14,118 nt of DNA, taken from Bacteroidaceae bacterium. Lineage in GTDB: Bacteria; Bacteroidota; Bacteroidia; Bacteroidales; Bacteroidaceae. The position numbers were made by a program, and so were the translations under genes. Positions 1 to 6,513 of the stretch are shown in pieces. The notes below the pieces were generated by a model, which was not told where the DNA came from, made no database searches, and saw nothing but the letters and a program-made list of their open reading frames with translations. Each line of letters opens with the position of its first letter. Positions within the stretch are counted from its first letter, which is position 1. The stretch covers positions 1-14,118 of the forward strand of contig CAADWS010000154.1 of the NCBI GenBank assembly GCA_900752815.1, read 5' to 3'.

Positions 1-176
1 AGGATGCGGCTCGGCTATGTCAAATCCTGGAAACTTCGTTTCCGATTTGCCATCGCGCTCGCCTTTCACTATGTTTATAAACCCCGGCAAGGCGAAGCCG
101 CAGGGCTCTCTACTGAAAATCTGACGATGCAGAAAAGGACGGCGGACGCATAAGCTCCAGACCTTCCGACTGATTT
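1..176. other. Left-edge intergenic region, no gene supported
   Basis: No convincing gene lies here. Frame 1 of the plus strand is open from the window edge to a TAA at 151-153 (about 50 codons), so the end of an upstream gene cannot be excluded. The translation shows no domain I recognise and the segment contains a strong hairpin (21-49), so I favour non-coding or repeat-derived DNA. I have a vague, unverified impression that similar sequence recurs between genes in Bacteroidales genomes. Confidence 0.4.
21..49. repeat. Imperfect inverted repeat (hairpin)
   Basis: The inner arms GGAAAC (29-34) and GTTTCC (38-43) pair around the loop TTC. The outer arms CAAATC (21-26) and GATTTG (44-49) also pair, leaving a two-base bulge (CT, 27-28) on the left. 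That makes 12 paired positions in 29 bases. No T-tract follows directly, so it is not a clear intrinsic terminator. Confidence 0.55.
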
Positions 177-184
177 TAACTTTG
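177..184 (+). promoter_or_regulatory. Bacteroides-type -7 box, TAACTTTG
   Basis: TAACTTTG matches the Bacteroidetes primary sigma factor -7 consensus TAnnTTTG exactly. I see no good TTG/TTTG -33 element at the usual distance, so the call rests on the -7 box. Transcription would begin near 190, leaving about 30 nt of leader before the ATG at 221. The TTG at 182, a possible alternative start for the gene, lies inside this box, which argues against that start. Confidence 0.5.
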
Positions 185-220
185 AAAAAACTGATTGTAA
201 TCTTTAACCGAAGTCTTGAC

Positions 221-2662
221 ATGAAAAGAAATAAGTCGTTGTACCTACTGACTTTGGCTATGGCTTTAACAGGCTGTTCGTCCAATGAAATCCAACTGGA
301 TACGGATGCGTTCGCTCTTGAACTGGATGAAACGGGAAGGGTGACGGGACTGATTGACAAAGTGAACGGAACCAATTATGTACCCGAGGAAGCTACTTCC
401 CACTTGCTGCTCCTGCGGGTCGACACCACCTTTTATGAACCGCAGGCGGCCCAATGGCTGGACAAGGGACACACGCTGGAACTGAAGTATCCGGAATGTG
501 GAGCCACCGTAACGGTGAACGTTGATGCCTACGAAAAATATCTGAAGCTGGAAATCGCCGACTACCAGTCGGAACAGCCGGTCGACGTCGCGCTGTGGGG
601 GCCGTATGCCACAAGCATCAGCCGCACGGTGGGCGAATGTGTCGGCGTGGTGCGCGACTCGCTCTATGCCATCGGCATACAGGCGCTCAACGCCAAGACG
701 CTGGGAGGATATCCCAGCGAAGAATCGGACGTAACGCCTTCCTACAACATTTTTGCTTTCACCTCGCTGGTGGATGTGGACAAGGACGTGAAGGTGCTCT
801 ACCGCGGACAGACGGCCATGCACAAGGACTTCGGCAGCGTGATTCAGGCTTATTGCCGCAACCGCGACGAAGACCGCGTCATTGCCAACTGGCATCACAC
901 GCACTATGTGTCGCCGGCCTATGCCGACGGCGGCATCGTCGGTTCGAAAATCGCCCTGTTCGGCTGCCCGGAGCCTGAAACGCTCGACTACATCGAAGCC
1001 ATCGAACTGGGCGAGAACCTGCCGCACCCCACGCTCGACGGCGTATGGGCCAAAAAGTCGCCGGTGGCCAGCCAGGCCTACATCATCTATCCCTTCAACG
1101 AAAACAACATTCACGAAGCGCTTGCCTTCACGAAGAAAACCGGCCTGAAATATCTCTACAACGGCGGGCCTTTCGCCGAGTGGGGACACTTCGCGCTGAA
1201 TCCAGAGGCCTTCCCCTCCGGATGGGACGGACTGAAAAAGTGTGTGGACATTGCCGCGGCCGAAGGCATCAAACTCGGCGTGCACACGCTCTCCAACTTC
1301 ATCACGACGAACGACCCTTACGTAACTCCCGTGCCCGACCGGCGCCTGGCCATGGTGGGGGCCTCCACACTGACTCGGGACATTGACGAGGCCGCCGGAG
1401 AAATAGAGATTGCCGACCCCACGTTCTTCAACCAGATGGCCAACAACAACCTGCACGCCGTACGCATCGGCGACGAACTGGTGCGCTACGAGCGGGTGAG
1501 CGAAACGGCGCCCTGGAAACTGCTGAACTGCACACGCGGCGCCTGGGGCACCCGGGCTGCGGCACACAGCAACGGCGAGGAAATCGTGAAACTCATGGAC
1601 CACGGCTACAAGACGTTCCTGACCAACACGGAGCTGACGCTGGAAATGGCCCGCCGACTGGCCGACCTCTTCAACCAGACCGGCATAAGGCAGATTTCCT
1701 TCGACGGACTGGAGGGATGCCACTCCACCGGCATGGGCGACTATGGCGTCAACCTGATGATGCAGGAATGGTATAGCCATCTGAAACCGGAATATCGCGA
1801 CAACATCAACGATGCCAGCATGACCACCCACTTCAACTGGCACATCTTCACGCGCATGAACTGGGGCGAGCCCTGGTATGCCGGCTTCCGCGAAAGCCAG
1901 GTGACCTACCGCCTGATGAACCAGGACTTCTATCGCCGGAACCTCATCCCGTGCATGCTGGGCTGGTTCAAACTGGACGCCAACACTTCGCTGGAGGACA
2001 TCAACTGGCTGCTGGCCCGCTCGGCCGCCTTCGACGCCGGCTACACGCTCGTGACCGACGGGGCGAAGATGGCGGCCAACGGACAGTCGGAAGCCATCAT
2101 CACTGCCATACGCGAATGGGAAAAGGCACGGCTGGGCGATGCCTTCCCGCCCGAACTGAAAAAGGAAATGGAGCACCTGGCCAACGAATATGTGCTGGAA
2201 GCCACCGGCGCGGACAGCTGGAACCTCTATGCCTGCCAGCCCGTGCGGCAGACGCACCGGAATGCCGCCAGACAACCCGGCGAACCGGTCGTTTCCAAAT
2301 GGACCTACAATAACCCCTACCACCGGCAACCGCTGCGCTTCCTGCTGAAGACCAACGACACCGTTGACGGACTGACGCTGGAGATAGGCAACTTCTCTAC
2401 GGTGGAGATTCCCGTAACGCTCCAGCCCGGGCAGTGGCTGAAATATGACGGCGGCGACGCGTTCACCGTGTACGACGGCAACTGGAACGCCCTGCAAACG
2501 CTCCCGGCCAAGGCTGCGGCGCTGGTAGTGCCCGAAGGGGAAACCTCTCTCAACTTCAGTTGCCACTTCGCCAGCCCCGAGAATACGGACAAAGCGGTGA
2601 CGGCTGAATTCAAGACTTATGCCCAACCGGTTCATCTGAAAATCAACAACTCCCGCTTATGA
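221..2662 (+). CDS. Large surface/periplasmic lipoprotein, glycoside-hydrolase-like (family not identified)
   Basis: Protein of 813 aa. The N-terminus is a lipoprotein signal: a charged MKRNK start, a hydrophobic stretch, then the lipobox LTGC with the lipidated Cys at residue 19. The visible architecture suggests three parts: an N-terminal beta-rich domain (about 25-200) resembling the sandwich that precedes many polysaccharide-active catalytic domains, a central alpha/beta region (about 250-640) with TIM-barrel-like strands, and a C-terminal beta-sandwich (about 690-800). The strand QISFDGLEG (Asp495, Glu498) is a candidate catalytic strand. CTRGAWGT near residue 437 is another distinctive motif. 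I cannot assign a CAZy family; glycoside hydrolase activity is inferred from the fold and the lipoprotein nature. The start at 221 gives the signal peptide directly; a TTG at 182 would add 13 residues before it. The stop overlaps the start of the phosphoesterase gene (ATGA), so the two are probably translationally coupled. Confidence 0.75.
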   Translation: MKRNKSLYLLTLAMALTGCSSNEIQLDTDAFALELDETGRVTGLIDKVNGTNYVPEEATSHLLLLRVDTTFYEPQAAQWLDKGHTLELKYPECGATVTVNVDAYEKYLKLEIADYQSEQPVDVALWGPYATSISRTVGECVGVVRDSLYAIGIQALNAKTLGGYPSEESDVTPSYNIFAFTSLVDVDKDVKVLYRGQTAMHKDFGSVIQAYCRNRDEDRVIANWHHTHYVSPAYADGGIVGSKIALFGCPEPETLDYIEAIELGENLPHPTLDGVWAKKSPVASQAYIIYPFNENNIHEALAFTKKTGLKYLYNGGPFAEWGHFALNPEAFPSGWDGLKKCVDIAAAEGIKLGVHTLSNFITTNDPYVTPVPDRRLAMVGASTLTRDIDEAAGEIEIADPTFFNQMANNNLHAVRIGDELVRYERVSETAPWKLLNCTRGAWGTRAAAHSNGEEIVKLMDHGYKTFLTNTELTLEMARRLADLFNQTGIRQISFDGLEGCHSTGMGDYGVNLMMQEWYSHLKPEYRDNINDASMTTHFNWHIFTRMNWGEPWYAGFRESQVTYRLMNQDFYRRNLIPCMLGWFKLDANTSLEDINWLLARSAAFDAGYTLVTDGAKMAANGQSEAIITAIREWEKARLGDAFPPELKKEMEHLANEYVLEATGADSWNLYACQPVRQTHRNAARQPGEPVVSKWTYNNPYHRQPLRFLLKTNDTVDGLTLEIGNFSTVEIPVTLQPGQWLKYDGGDAFTVYDGNWNALQTLPAKAAALVVPEGETSLNFSCHFASPENTDKAVTAEFKTYAQPVHLKINNSRL

Positions 2663-3645
2663 AACGAATCTTCGCCTTCCTGTTCCTGCTGGCACTGACA
2701 ACAGCCGGCAAGGCAACGCCGGCTCCCGAAGCCCTGCAACGGAAAAGCCTGAAATTTGCCGTCATCTCCGACCTGCACCAGGACATCATGCACGATGCCT
2801 CCAAACGTCTGACCGACTTTCTGCAGGCGGCCAAAGACCAGAAAGTGGACTTCATCATCAATCTGGGCGACTTCTGCCAGGTGAAAAAGGAAAACGCCGC
2901 CATCATGAAGATGTGGAACGGCTACGACGGGGAAAAGCATCTGGCACTGGGCAATCACGACATGGACAACTGCTCGAAAGAGGAATATATCCGCTTTGCG
3001 GGCATGCCCGGCCGCTATTATTCCTTCGACAAAGGAGACTTCCACTTCATCGTGCTCGACCCCAACCACGTGTACGACGGCAAGAAATACATTCCCTATT
3101 CCCACGGCAATTTCTATGTGGATGCCTCAAAACGGGAATTCATTGACGAGGAACAGATGGAATGGCTGAAAAACGACTTGCGCAACACGCAAAAACGCTG
3201 CATCCTGTTTTCCCACCAGTGTCTGGAAAACGTGGTGGGCAACCGGACGGCCGTACGCGCCATTCTGGAAGACGAAAACCGGAGGGCCGGCTTCCGCAAG
3301 GTGGTGGCCGCCTTCAGCGGGCACAGCCACACGGACTACATGAAGGAAATCAACGGCATTGCCTACATCCAAATCAACAGCGCCTCCAACCAGTGGGTGG
3401 GCGACGCCTATCAATGCCCGGAGCGCTTCTGCAAGGAAATCAACCGGCAGCGGCCCTCACTGAAGTTCGTCGTGCCCTATCGCGACACCTTGTATGGCAT
3501 CGTAACCGTCAAGCGCTCCGGACTGCACGTAAAGGGCGTGAAAAGCACGTTTATCCCGCCCACGCCGCAGGCGCTGAACATACCGGCCGACTTCTTCCCC
3601 TTCCCGCTCGTGCCCCGCATCAGCGACTATCAGGTGGACTTCTAA
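2659..3645 (+). CDS. Secreted calcineurin-like metallophosphoesterase
   Basis: Protein of 328 aa with a signal peptide (MKRIFAFLFLLALTTAGKA, cleavage probably just after residue 19-20), so it acts outside the cytoplasm. The calcineurin-like metallophosphoesterase motifs appear in order: DLH (Asp38, His40), GD (Gly70-Asp71), GNHD (98-101), His186 in LFSHQ, and GHSH (221-224). These are the expected ligands of a two-metal centre, so the enzyme should be catalytically competent for phosphate mono- or diester hydrolysis. The substrate cannot be read from the sequence. Its ATG shares four bases (ATGA) with the stop of the upstream lipoprotein gene, so both products probably serve the same degradation or scavenging task. 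The C-terminal 60 residues or so continue past the core fold. A hairpin and the first 21-bp repeat array follow the stop. Confidence 0.9.
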   Translation: MKRIFAFLFLLALTTAGKATPAPEALQRKSLKFAVISDLHQDIMHDASKRLTDFLQAAKDQKVDFIINLGDFCQVKKENAAIMKMWNGYDGEKHLALGNHDMDNCSKEEYIRFAGMPGRYYSFDKGDFHFIVLDPNHVYDGKKYIPYSHGNFYVDASKREFIDEEQMEWLKNDLRNTQKRCILFSHQCLENVVGNRTAVRAILEDENRRAGFRKVVAAFSGHSHTDYMKEINGIAYIQINSASNQWVGDAYQCPERFCKEINRQRPSLKFVVPYRDTLYGIVTVKRSGLHVKGVKSTFIPPTPQALNIPADFFPFPLVPRISDYQVDF

Positions 3646-3666
3646 ACCGGCCCCGACGGCCATCGG

Positions 3667-3685
3667 GAAAGGCTGCCTGCCTTTC
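3667..3685 (+). terminator. Candidate terminator hairpin after the phosphoesterase gene
   Basis: The arms GAAAGGC (3667-3673) and GCCTTTC (3679-3685) pair over the loop TGCCT, and TCTTT follows. It starts 21 nt after the stop codon. The T-tract is short. The core GGCTGCCTGC closely resembles GGCTGCCCGC found just before the second 21-bp array on the minus strand. Confidence 0.5.
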
Positions 3686-3697
3686 TCTTTCCCCCGG

Positions 3698-3781
3698 AAA
3701 AACAGTCAGTACTTTAGAAAAAACAGTCAGTACTTTAGAAATTTCTATCGGTACTTTAGAATTTTCTGTCAGTAGGATTGT
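3698..3781 (+). repeat. Tandem 21-bp repeat array, copy 1 (4 units)
   Basis: There are four units with an exact 21-bp period: 3698-3718, 3719-3739, 3740-3760 and 3761-3781. The first two are identical and contain CAGTCAGTACTTTAG. The third diverges in its first half but keeps GGTACTTTAG, and the fourth keeps only GTCAGTA. The A-tracts recur once per unit, about every two helical turns. Read in one plus-strand frame the units give a heptad such as KTVSTLE, but no start codon or recognisable gene goes with it. It is matched in inverted orientation by the array at 12031-12114; the longest exact match is 28 nt (3698-3725 with 12063-12090). Confidence 0.9.
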
Positions 3782-3847
3782 GAAACCGTGATGCGGCAAA
3801 CAGCATACAATGTCTCCGTTGGGGATAAATCATTATACCAAACCCAT

Positions 3848-3863
3848 GTTCGTGGACACGAAC
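3848..3863. repeat. 16-bp dyad, 7-bp arms
   Basis: GTTCGTG (3848-3854) and CACGAAC (3857-3863) are perfect inverted copies separated by GA. It abuts the 17-bp stem that starts at 3865. It could be an operator-like dyad or a second hairpin in the 3' region of the efflux operon transcript; the sequence does not decide. Confidence 0.5.
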
Positions 3864-3864
3864 C

Positions 3865-3904
3865 GGCGCGGCCGGGAAACTTTCAGCAGTTTCCCGGCCG
3901 CGCC
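3865..3904. terminator. Strong hairpin, perfect 17-bp stem, between convergent genes
   Basis: GGCGCGGCCGGGAAACT (3865-3881) pairs without mismatch to 3888-3904 over the loop TTCAGC. On the plus strand it is followed within a few bases by TCTTTTT (3908-3914), as in an intrinsic terminator for read-through from the phosphoesterase side. On the minus strand it starts 66 nt beyond the stop of the outer-membrane efflux gene but has no U-tract after it, so there it would act more as an mRNA 3'-end stabiliser. It may serve both directions. Confidence 0.7.
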
Positions 3905-3970
3905 GAATCTTTTTCCACCTCTGCCCCGGTCTTGCGGGGTGGGGCAGACCACTCCTTCACGCCGCAGCGC

Positions 3971-5296
3971 TTAATCGAGCGTCAGCGGAATGCCGCGATA
4001 GAAGTCGAGTATCTTCGTTCGGAATATGTAGTCGTATTTGGCCTGGATACGTTCCGAAACCGCCTTCATCCAGCCCGTGCGCGACTCATTGTATTCCGTC
4101 GCGTTGGCCTTTCCTTCGTTATATTTTTCCTTCATCAGGAGGAAAGAGGCTTCGGCAGCCTGGTCGGCCGTGACGCTGCTCTCGTAGCGGGCGGCAGCTC
4201 CCACGGCATTGTAGTAAGCCTGCTGTATCTCCTTATAGAGCTTTTTCTTGCTGTCCTCCAGCTGCCACTCCAGATTGAAGCGCTGGATGCGGGCACTGCG
4301 CACCTGATTGCGGGTGGCCAGGCGGTTGAAGATGGGAATGCTGAGCTGCAGACCCACGTACTGGCTGAAATTGTCGCGCAACTGCGACCCGAAAGCGGGA
4401 CTGTATCCTTTCGAAGTGTTATAATAGCTGGTTCCCAGTCCGGCGCTCAGGCTCAATTTGGGATAGTAGCCACTCTGCGCTATACGAATGGAGTGGTCGG
4501 CCCCTTCCAGACGATATTGGGCAGCCTTGATGGCCGGTTTGTTCAGCAGCGCGTCATTGTATACGACGGCCGGGGCGGCAATGCTGCTGAAGTATTTCTG
4601 CGGGTCGCCCTCGGGAGCAACGACCGACAAGCTGTCGGGCGAAGGCAACTCAAGCAGCTGGCTGAGGTCGAGCAGAGCGAGCTGGCGGTTGTTGTCGGCC
4701 TGCACCGCCGAGAGCTGGTCCTGCGCCACACGCGCCTGGGCTTCGCGCCATTCCGCCTCCGAAGCTTTCCCGTTGTTGTAGAAAGCCTCCTTCTGCTGCA
4801 GGAGCAGGCGGCTCAGTTCGAGCTGCTGGCGTGCCACATCGGTCAGCTCTTCATTGAAAAGCACTTGCAGATAGGCCGACGCGACCTGGATGCTGATATC
4901 TTCGCGGGCCTTGTTGAGGTCTTCGGTGGCCGCCTTGAGGTTGAGCCGCGCCAACGCGATGTTGTTGGGGATCTGCATACCGGTGAAGAGCGGCACGCTG
5001 GTGCCGAGATTCATCGAAGTGTTCTGCGTATTGACGCTCTGGTAAGTATTGTTTGCCTGAAGACTGCGGCCGAAGTGGAAAGAATAGCCGGCATCGGCCG
5101 ATACCTGCGGCAGGCGGCTCCACCGGGCCGTATTGAGTTCCACCTCGCTCTGCTGGCGGGCGGCTTCCTGCTGCCGCAGGGTGAGATTATTGTCGATGGC
5201 ATGACGGATGCACTTCTCAAGGCTCCAGGGTTGCTGGGCGCCGGCAGGCAGCAGGGCCGGCAGCAACAGGGCGGTAAGGATAAGGGTTCGTTTCAT
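3971..5296 (-). CDS. TolC-type outer-membrane efflux protein
   Basis: Protein of 441 aa; last gene of the efflux operon. The N-terminal MKRTLILTALLLPALLPAGA is a signal peptide with cleavage expected before QQPW. The mature chain starts with the typical WSLEKCIRHAIDNNLTLRQQ segment. It carries two related halves, each with a long amphipathic helix rich in Ala, Gln and Glu followed by beta-strand segments, as in the outer-membrane efflux protein family, whose trimers form a barrel plus periplasmic tunnel. GTSVPLFTGMQI and LQLSIPIFNRLATRNQV are matching segments of the two repeats. Length is normal for Bacteroidetes members. I chose the ATG at 5296 because it opens the signal peptide; a TTG at 5347 would add 17 residues before it. 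It lies 53 bp after the adaptor gene and should be the exit duct of this pump. Confidence 0.93.
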   Translation of the reverse strand: MKRTLILTALLLPALLPAGAQQPWSLEKCIRHAIDNNLTLRQQEAARQQSEVELNTARWSRLPQVSADAGYSFHFGRSLQANNTYQSVNTQNTSMNLGTSVPLFTGMQIPNNIALARLNLKAATEDLNKAREDISIQVASAYLQVLFNEELTDVARQQLELSRLLLQQKEAFYNNGKASEAEWREAQARVAQDQLSAVQADNNRQLALLDLSQLLELPSPDSLSVVAPEGDPQKYFSSIAAPAVVYNDALLNKPAIKAAQYRLEGADHSIRIAQSGYYPKLSLSAGLGTSYYNTSKGYSPAFGSQLRDNFSQYVGLQLSIPIFNRLATRNQVRSARIQRFNLEWQLEDSKKKLYKEIQQAYYNAVGAAARYESSVTADQAAEASFLLMKEKYNEGKANATEYNESRTGWMKAVSERIQAKYDYIFRTKILDFYRGIPLTLD

Positions 5297-5349
5297 GGCT
5301 GTGAAAAAAGGAATAATGATTTTGACTGACGCAAGGGCTTCGCGCAAAC

Positions 5350-6447
5350 TTACTGTTCCTGCTTGATGCCTCTTACCTTTTCGTTCCCCTTGAGACCTTT
5401 CTTCACTTCCACCCGCAGGCCGTCGCTGACGCCGGTAATGATGTTGCGGCGCTCAAAGCGCTGCTGCGGCAGACTGTCGGTCAGCACATAGACAAAGGTG
5501 GAGTCGCCATTGAATTCCAACGCGCTCTCGGGCACGTTAATCACGCTGTCGGCACGCAACAGTTCGATTTCGGCATTGGCACTGTAGCCGGAGCGGATGG
5601 TAACGCTGTCGGGCACGGTGATGGCCGCCTTGATTTCAAACTGGGTGGCACCGTTGTTGTCGATGCTCTTGGGCGAAATGTATTCCAGCCGCGCGTCGAA
5701 ACGCATGTTCTGCAGCGCACCGATGGTGATGCTGACCGGCGTGCCGGTATGAATGCGCCCCACTTCCGTTTCGTCAATATTGCCGCGGAAGATGAGGTCG
5801 CCCATGTTGGCTACGGTGGCAATGGTGGTACCGTCGTTGAACGTATTGCTCATGATGACGGAGTTACCCACCTTGATGGGCACGTCGAGAATGAGACCGT
5901 CGATAGTGGAGCGGATGAGCGTGCTGCTGAACGAGGCGCTGCGCTGCGTGATGCCCTCCTTGATAATCTCCAGATTATCCTTGGCCGACTGTATCTCCTC
6001 GCGGGCCTGCTTGGCCGCCAGCAGCGTCTTTTCGTATTCCTCGCTGCTGACCAGTTTCTTCTCATAAAGAGTCTTCATTCGCTCCAGGTCGGTTTCGGCC
6101 TGCTTTCCGTTCATTTCGGCCAGACGCACCCGGCTTTCGGCCGAATTGAGCTGCCCGAGTTCGGGAATGACCTTTACCTTGGCAATGACTTCTCCTTTCT
6201 TGACCGTTTCGCCGGCTTCCTTGTACACCTCAGAGATGATACCCGAAATCTGCGGCTTTATCTGAATTTCGTCACGGGGTTCGATTTTTCCGGTAGCCAC
6301 GGTCGTCTGCACGATGTCCGACTGGGTGACGGGCAGCACGGCGTAGCTCACCTCGCGCGGCTGCGACTTCTGGTAAAGGAACACGAAGGTGCCGATAAAG
6401 AGGAGGGCCGTCAGGACAAGAGCGGCAATTCTGAAGAACTTTTTCAT
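5350..6447 (-). CDS. HlyD/MacA-type periplasmic adaptor (membrane fusion protein)
   Basis: Protein of 365 aa. A single N-terminal membrane anchor (about residues 6-25) is followed by the adaptor layout: the first half of a lipoyl-like domain (about 55-95, with the turn EAGETVKKGEVIAKV), a coiled-coil hairpin rich in Glu, Lys and Ala (about 100-170), the second lipoyl half (STIDGLILDVPIKVGNSV, about 180-197), then beta-barrel and membrane-proximal domains to the C-terminus. It should bridge the inner-membrane permeases and the TolC-type channel. It sits between the permease and outer-membrane genes, with 66 bp upstream and 53 bp downstream. A 10-codon reading frame directly upstream ends in an ATGA overlap with its start (see 6444-6476). 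The substrate cannot be told from the sequence. Confidence 0.93.
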   Translation of the reverse strand: MKKFFRIAALVLTALLFIGTFVFLYQKSQPREVSYAVLPVTQSDIVQTTVATGKIEPRDEIQIKPQISGIISEVYKEAGETVKKGEVIAKVKVIPELGQLNSAESRVRLAEMNGKQAETDLERMKTLYEKKLVSSEEYEKTLLAAKQAREEIQSAKDNLEIIKEGITQRSASFSSTLIRSTIDGLILDVPIKVGNSVIMSNTFNDGTTIATVANMGDLIFRGNIDETEVGRIHTGTPVSITIGALQNMRFDARLEYISPKSIDNNGATQFEIKAAITVPDSVTIRSGYSANAEIELLRADSVINVPESALEFNGDSTFVYVLTDSLPQQRFERRNIITGVSDGLRVEVKKGLKGNEKVRGIKQEQ

Positions 6448-6476
6448 ATCGCTGATTTTGCTTTTGTTTTTTTCAT
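6444..6476 (-). other. Possible 10-codon leader ORF (MKKTKAKSAI) upstream of the adaptor gene
   Basis: In the 66-bp gap between the second permease and the adaptor gene, an ATG at 6476 opens a Lys-rich 10-codon frame whose TGA (6446-6444) overlaps the adaptor ATG (6447-6445) as ATGA. If translated, it could deliver ribosomes to the adaptor start in place of a Shine-Dalgarno site. The frame is very short, so chance is a real alternative. Confidence 0.25.
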
Positions 6477-6513
6477 AATAAAGGGAATGGGAATGCGGAG
6501 AGAGGGCGCGGCG

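Larger units (their letters stand above)
3646..3970. other. Convergent intergenic region with hairpins and a 21-bp repeat array
   Basis: This 325-bp gap separates the 3' ends of the plus-strand phosphoesterase and the minus-strand efflux operon. It holds, in order, a small terminator-like hairpin (3667-3685), a tandem 21-bp array (3698-3781), a 16-bp dyad (3848-3863) and a perfect 17-bp stem (3865-3904). No gene is supported. A plus-strand frame runs through the array, but only as an out-of-frame continuation from within the phosphoesterase gene. Confidence 0.7.

Noticed and set aside
182..220. TTG start for the lipoprotein at 182
   Set aside because: It would put 13 residues before a complete lipoprotein signal peptide and lies inside the predicted -7 box.
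266..2635. Long antisense frame (about 789 codons) over the lipoprotein gene
   Set aside because: It mirrors the codon bias of the GC-rich sense gene, has no recognisable domain or export signal, and the sense frame has a lipobox and promoter.
3698..3781. CRISPR array
   Set aside because: The 21-bp units abut directly with no unique spacers, there are only four, and no cas gene is present.
3788..5329. Plus-strand frame opposite the TolC-type gene
   Set aside because: Antisense shadow; the opposite strand encodes a clear outer-membrane efflux protein with a signal peptide.
5297..5347. TTG start at 5347 for the TolC-type gene
   Set aside because: The ATG at 5296 begins a textbook signal peptide; the extension adds non-signal residues.
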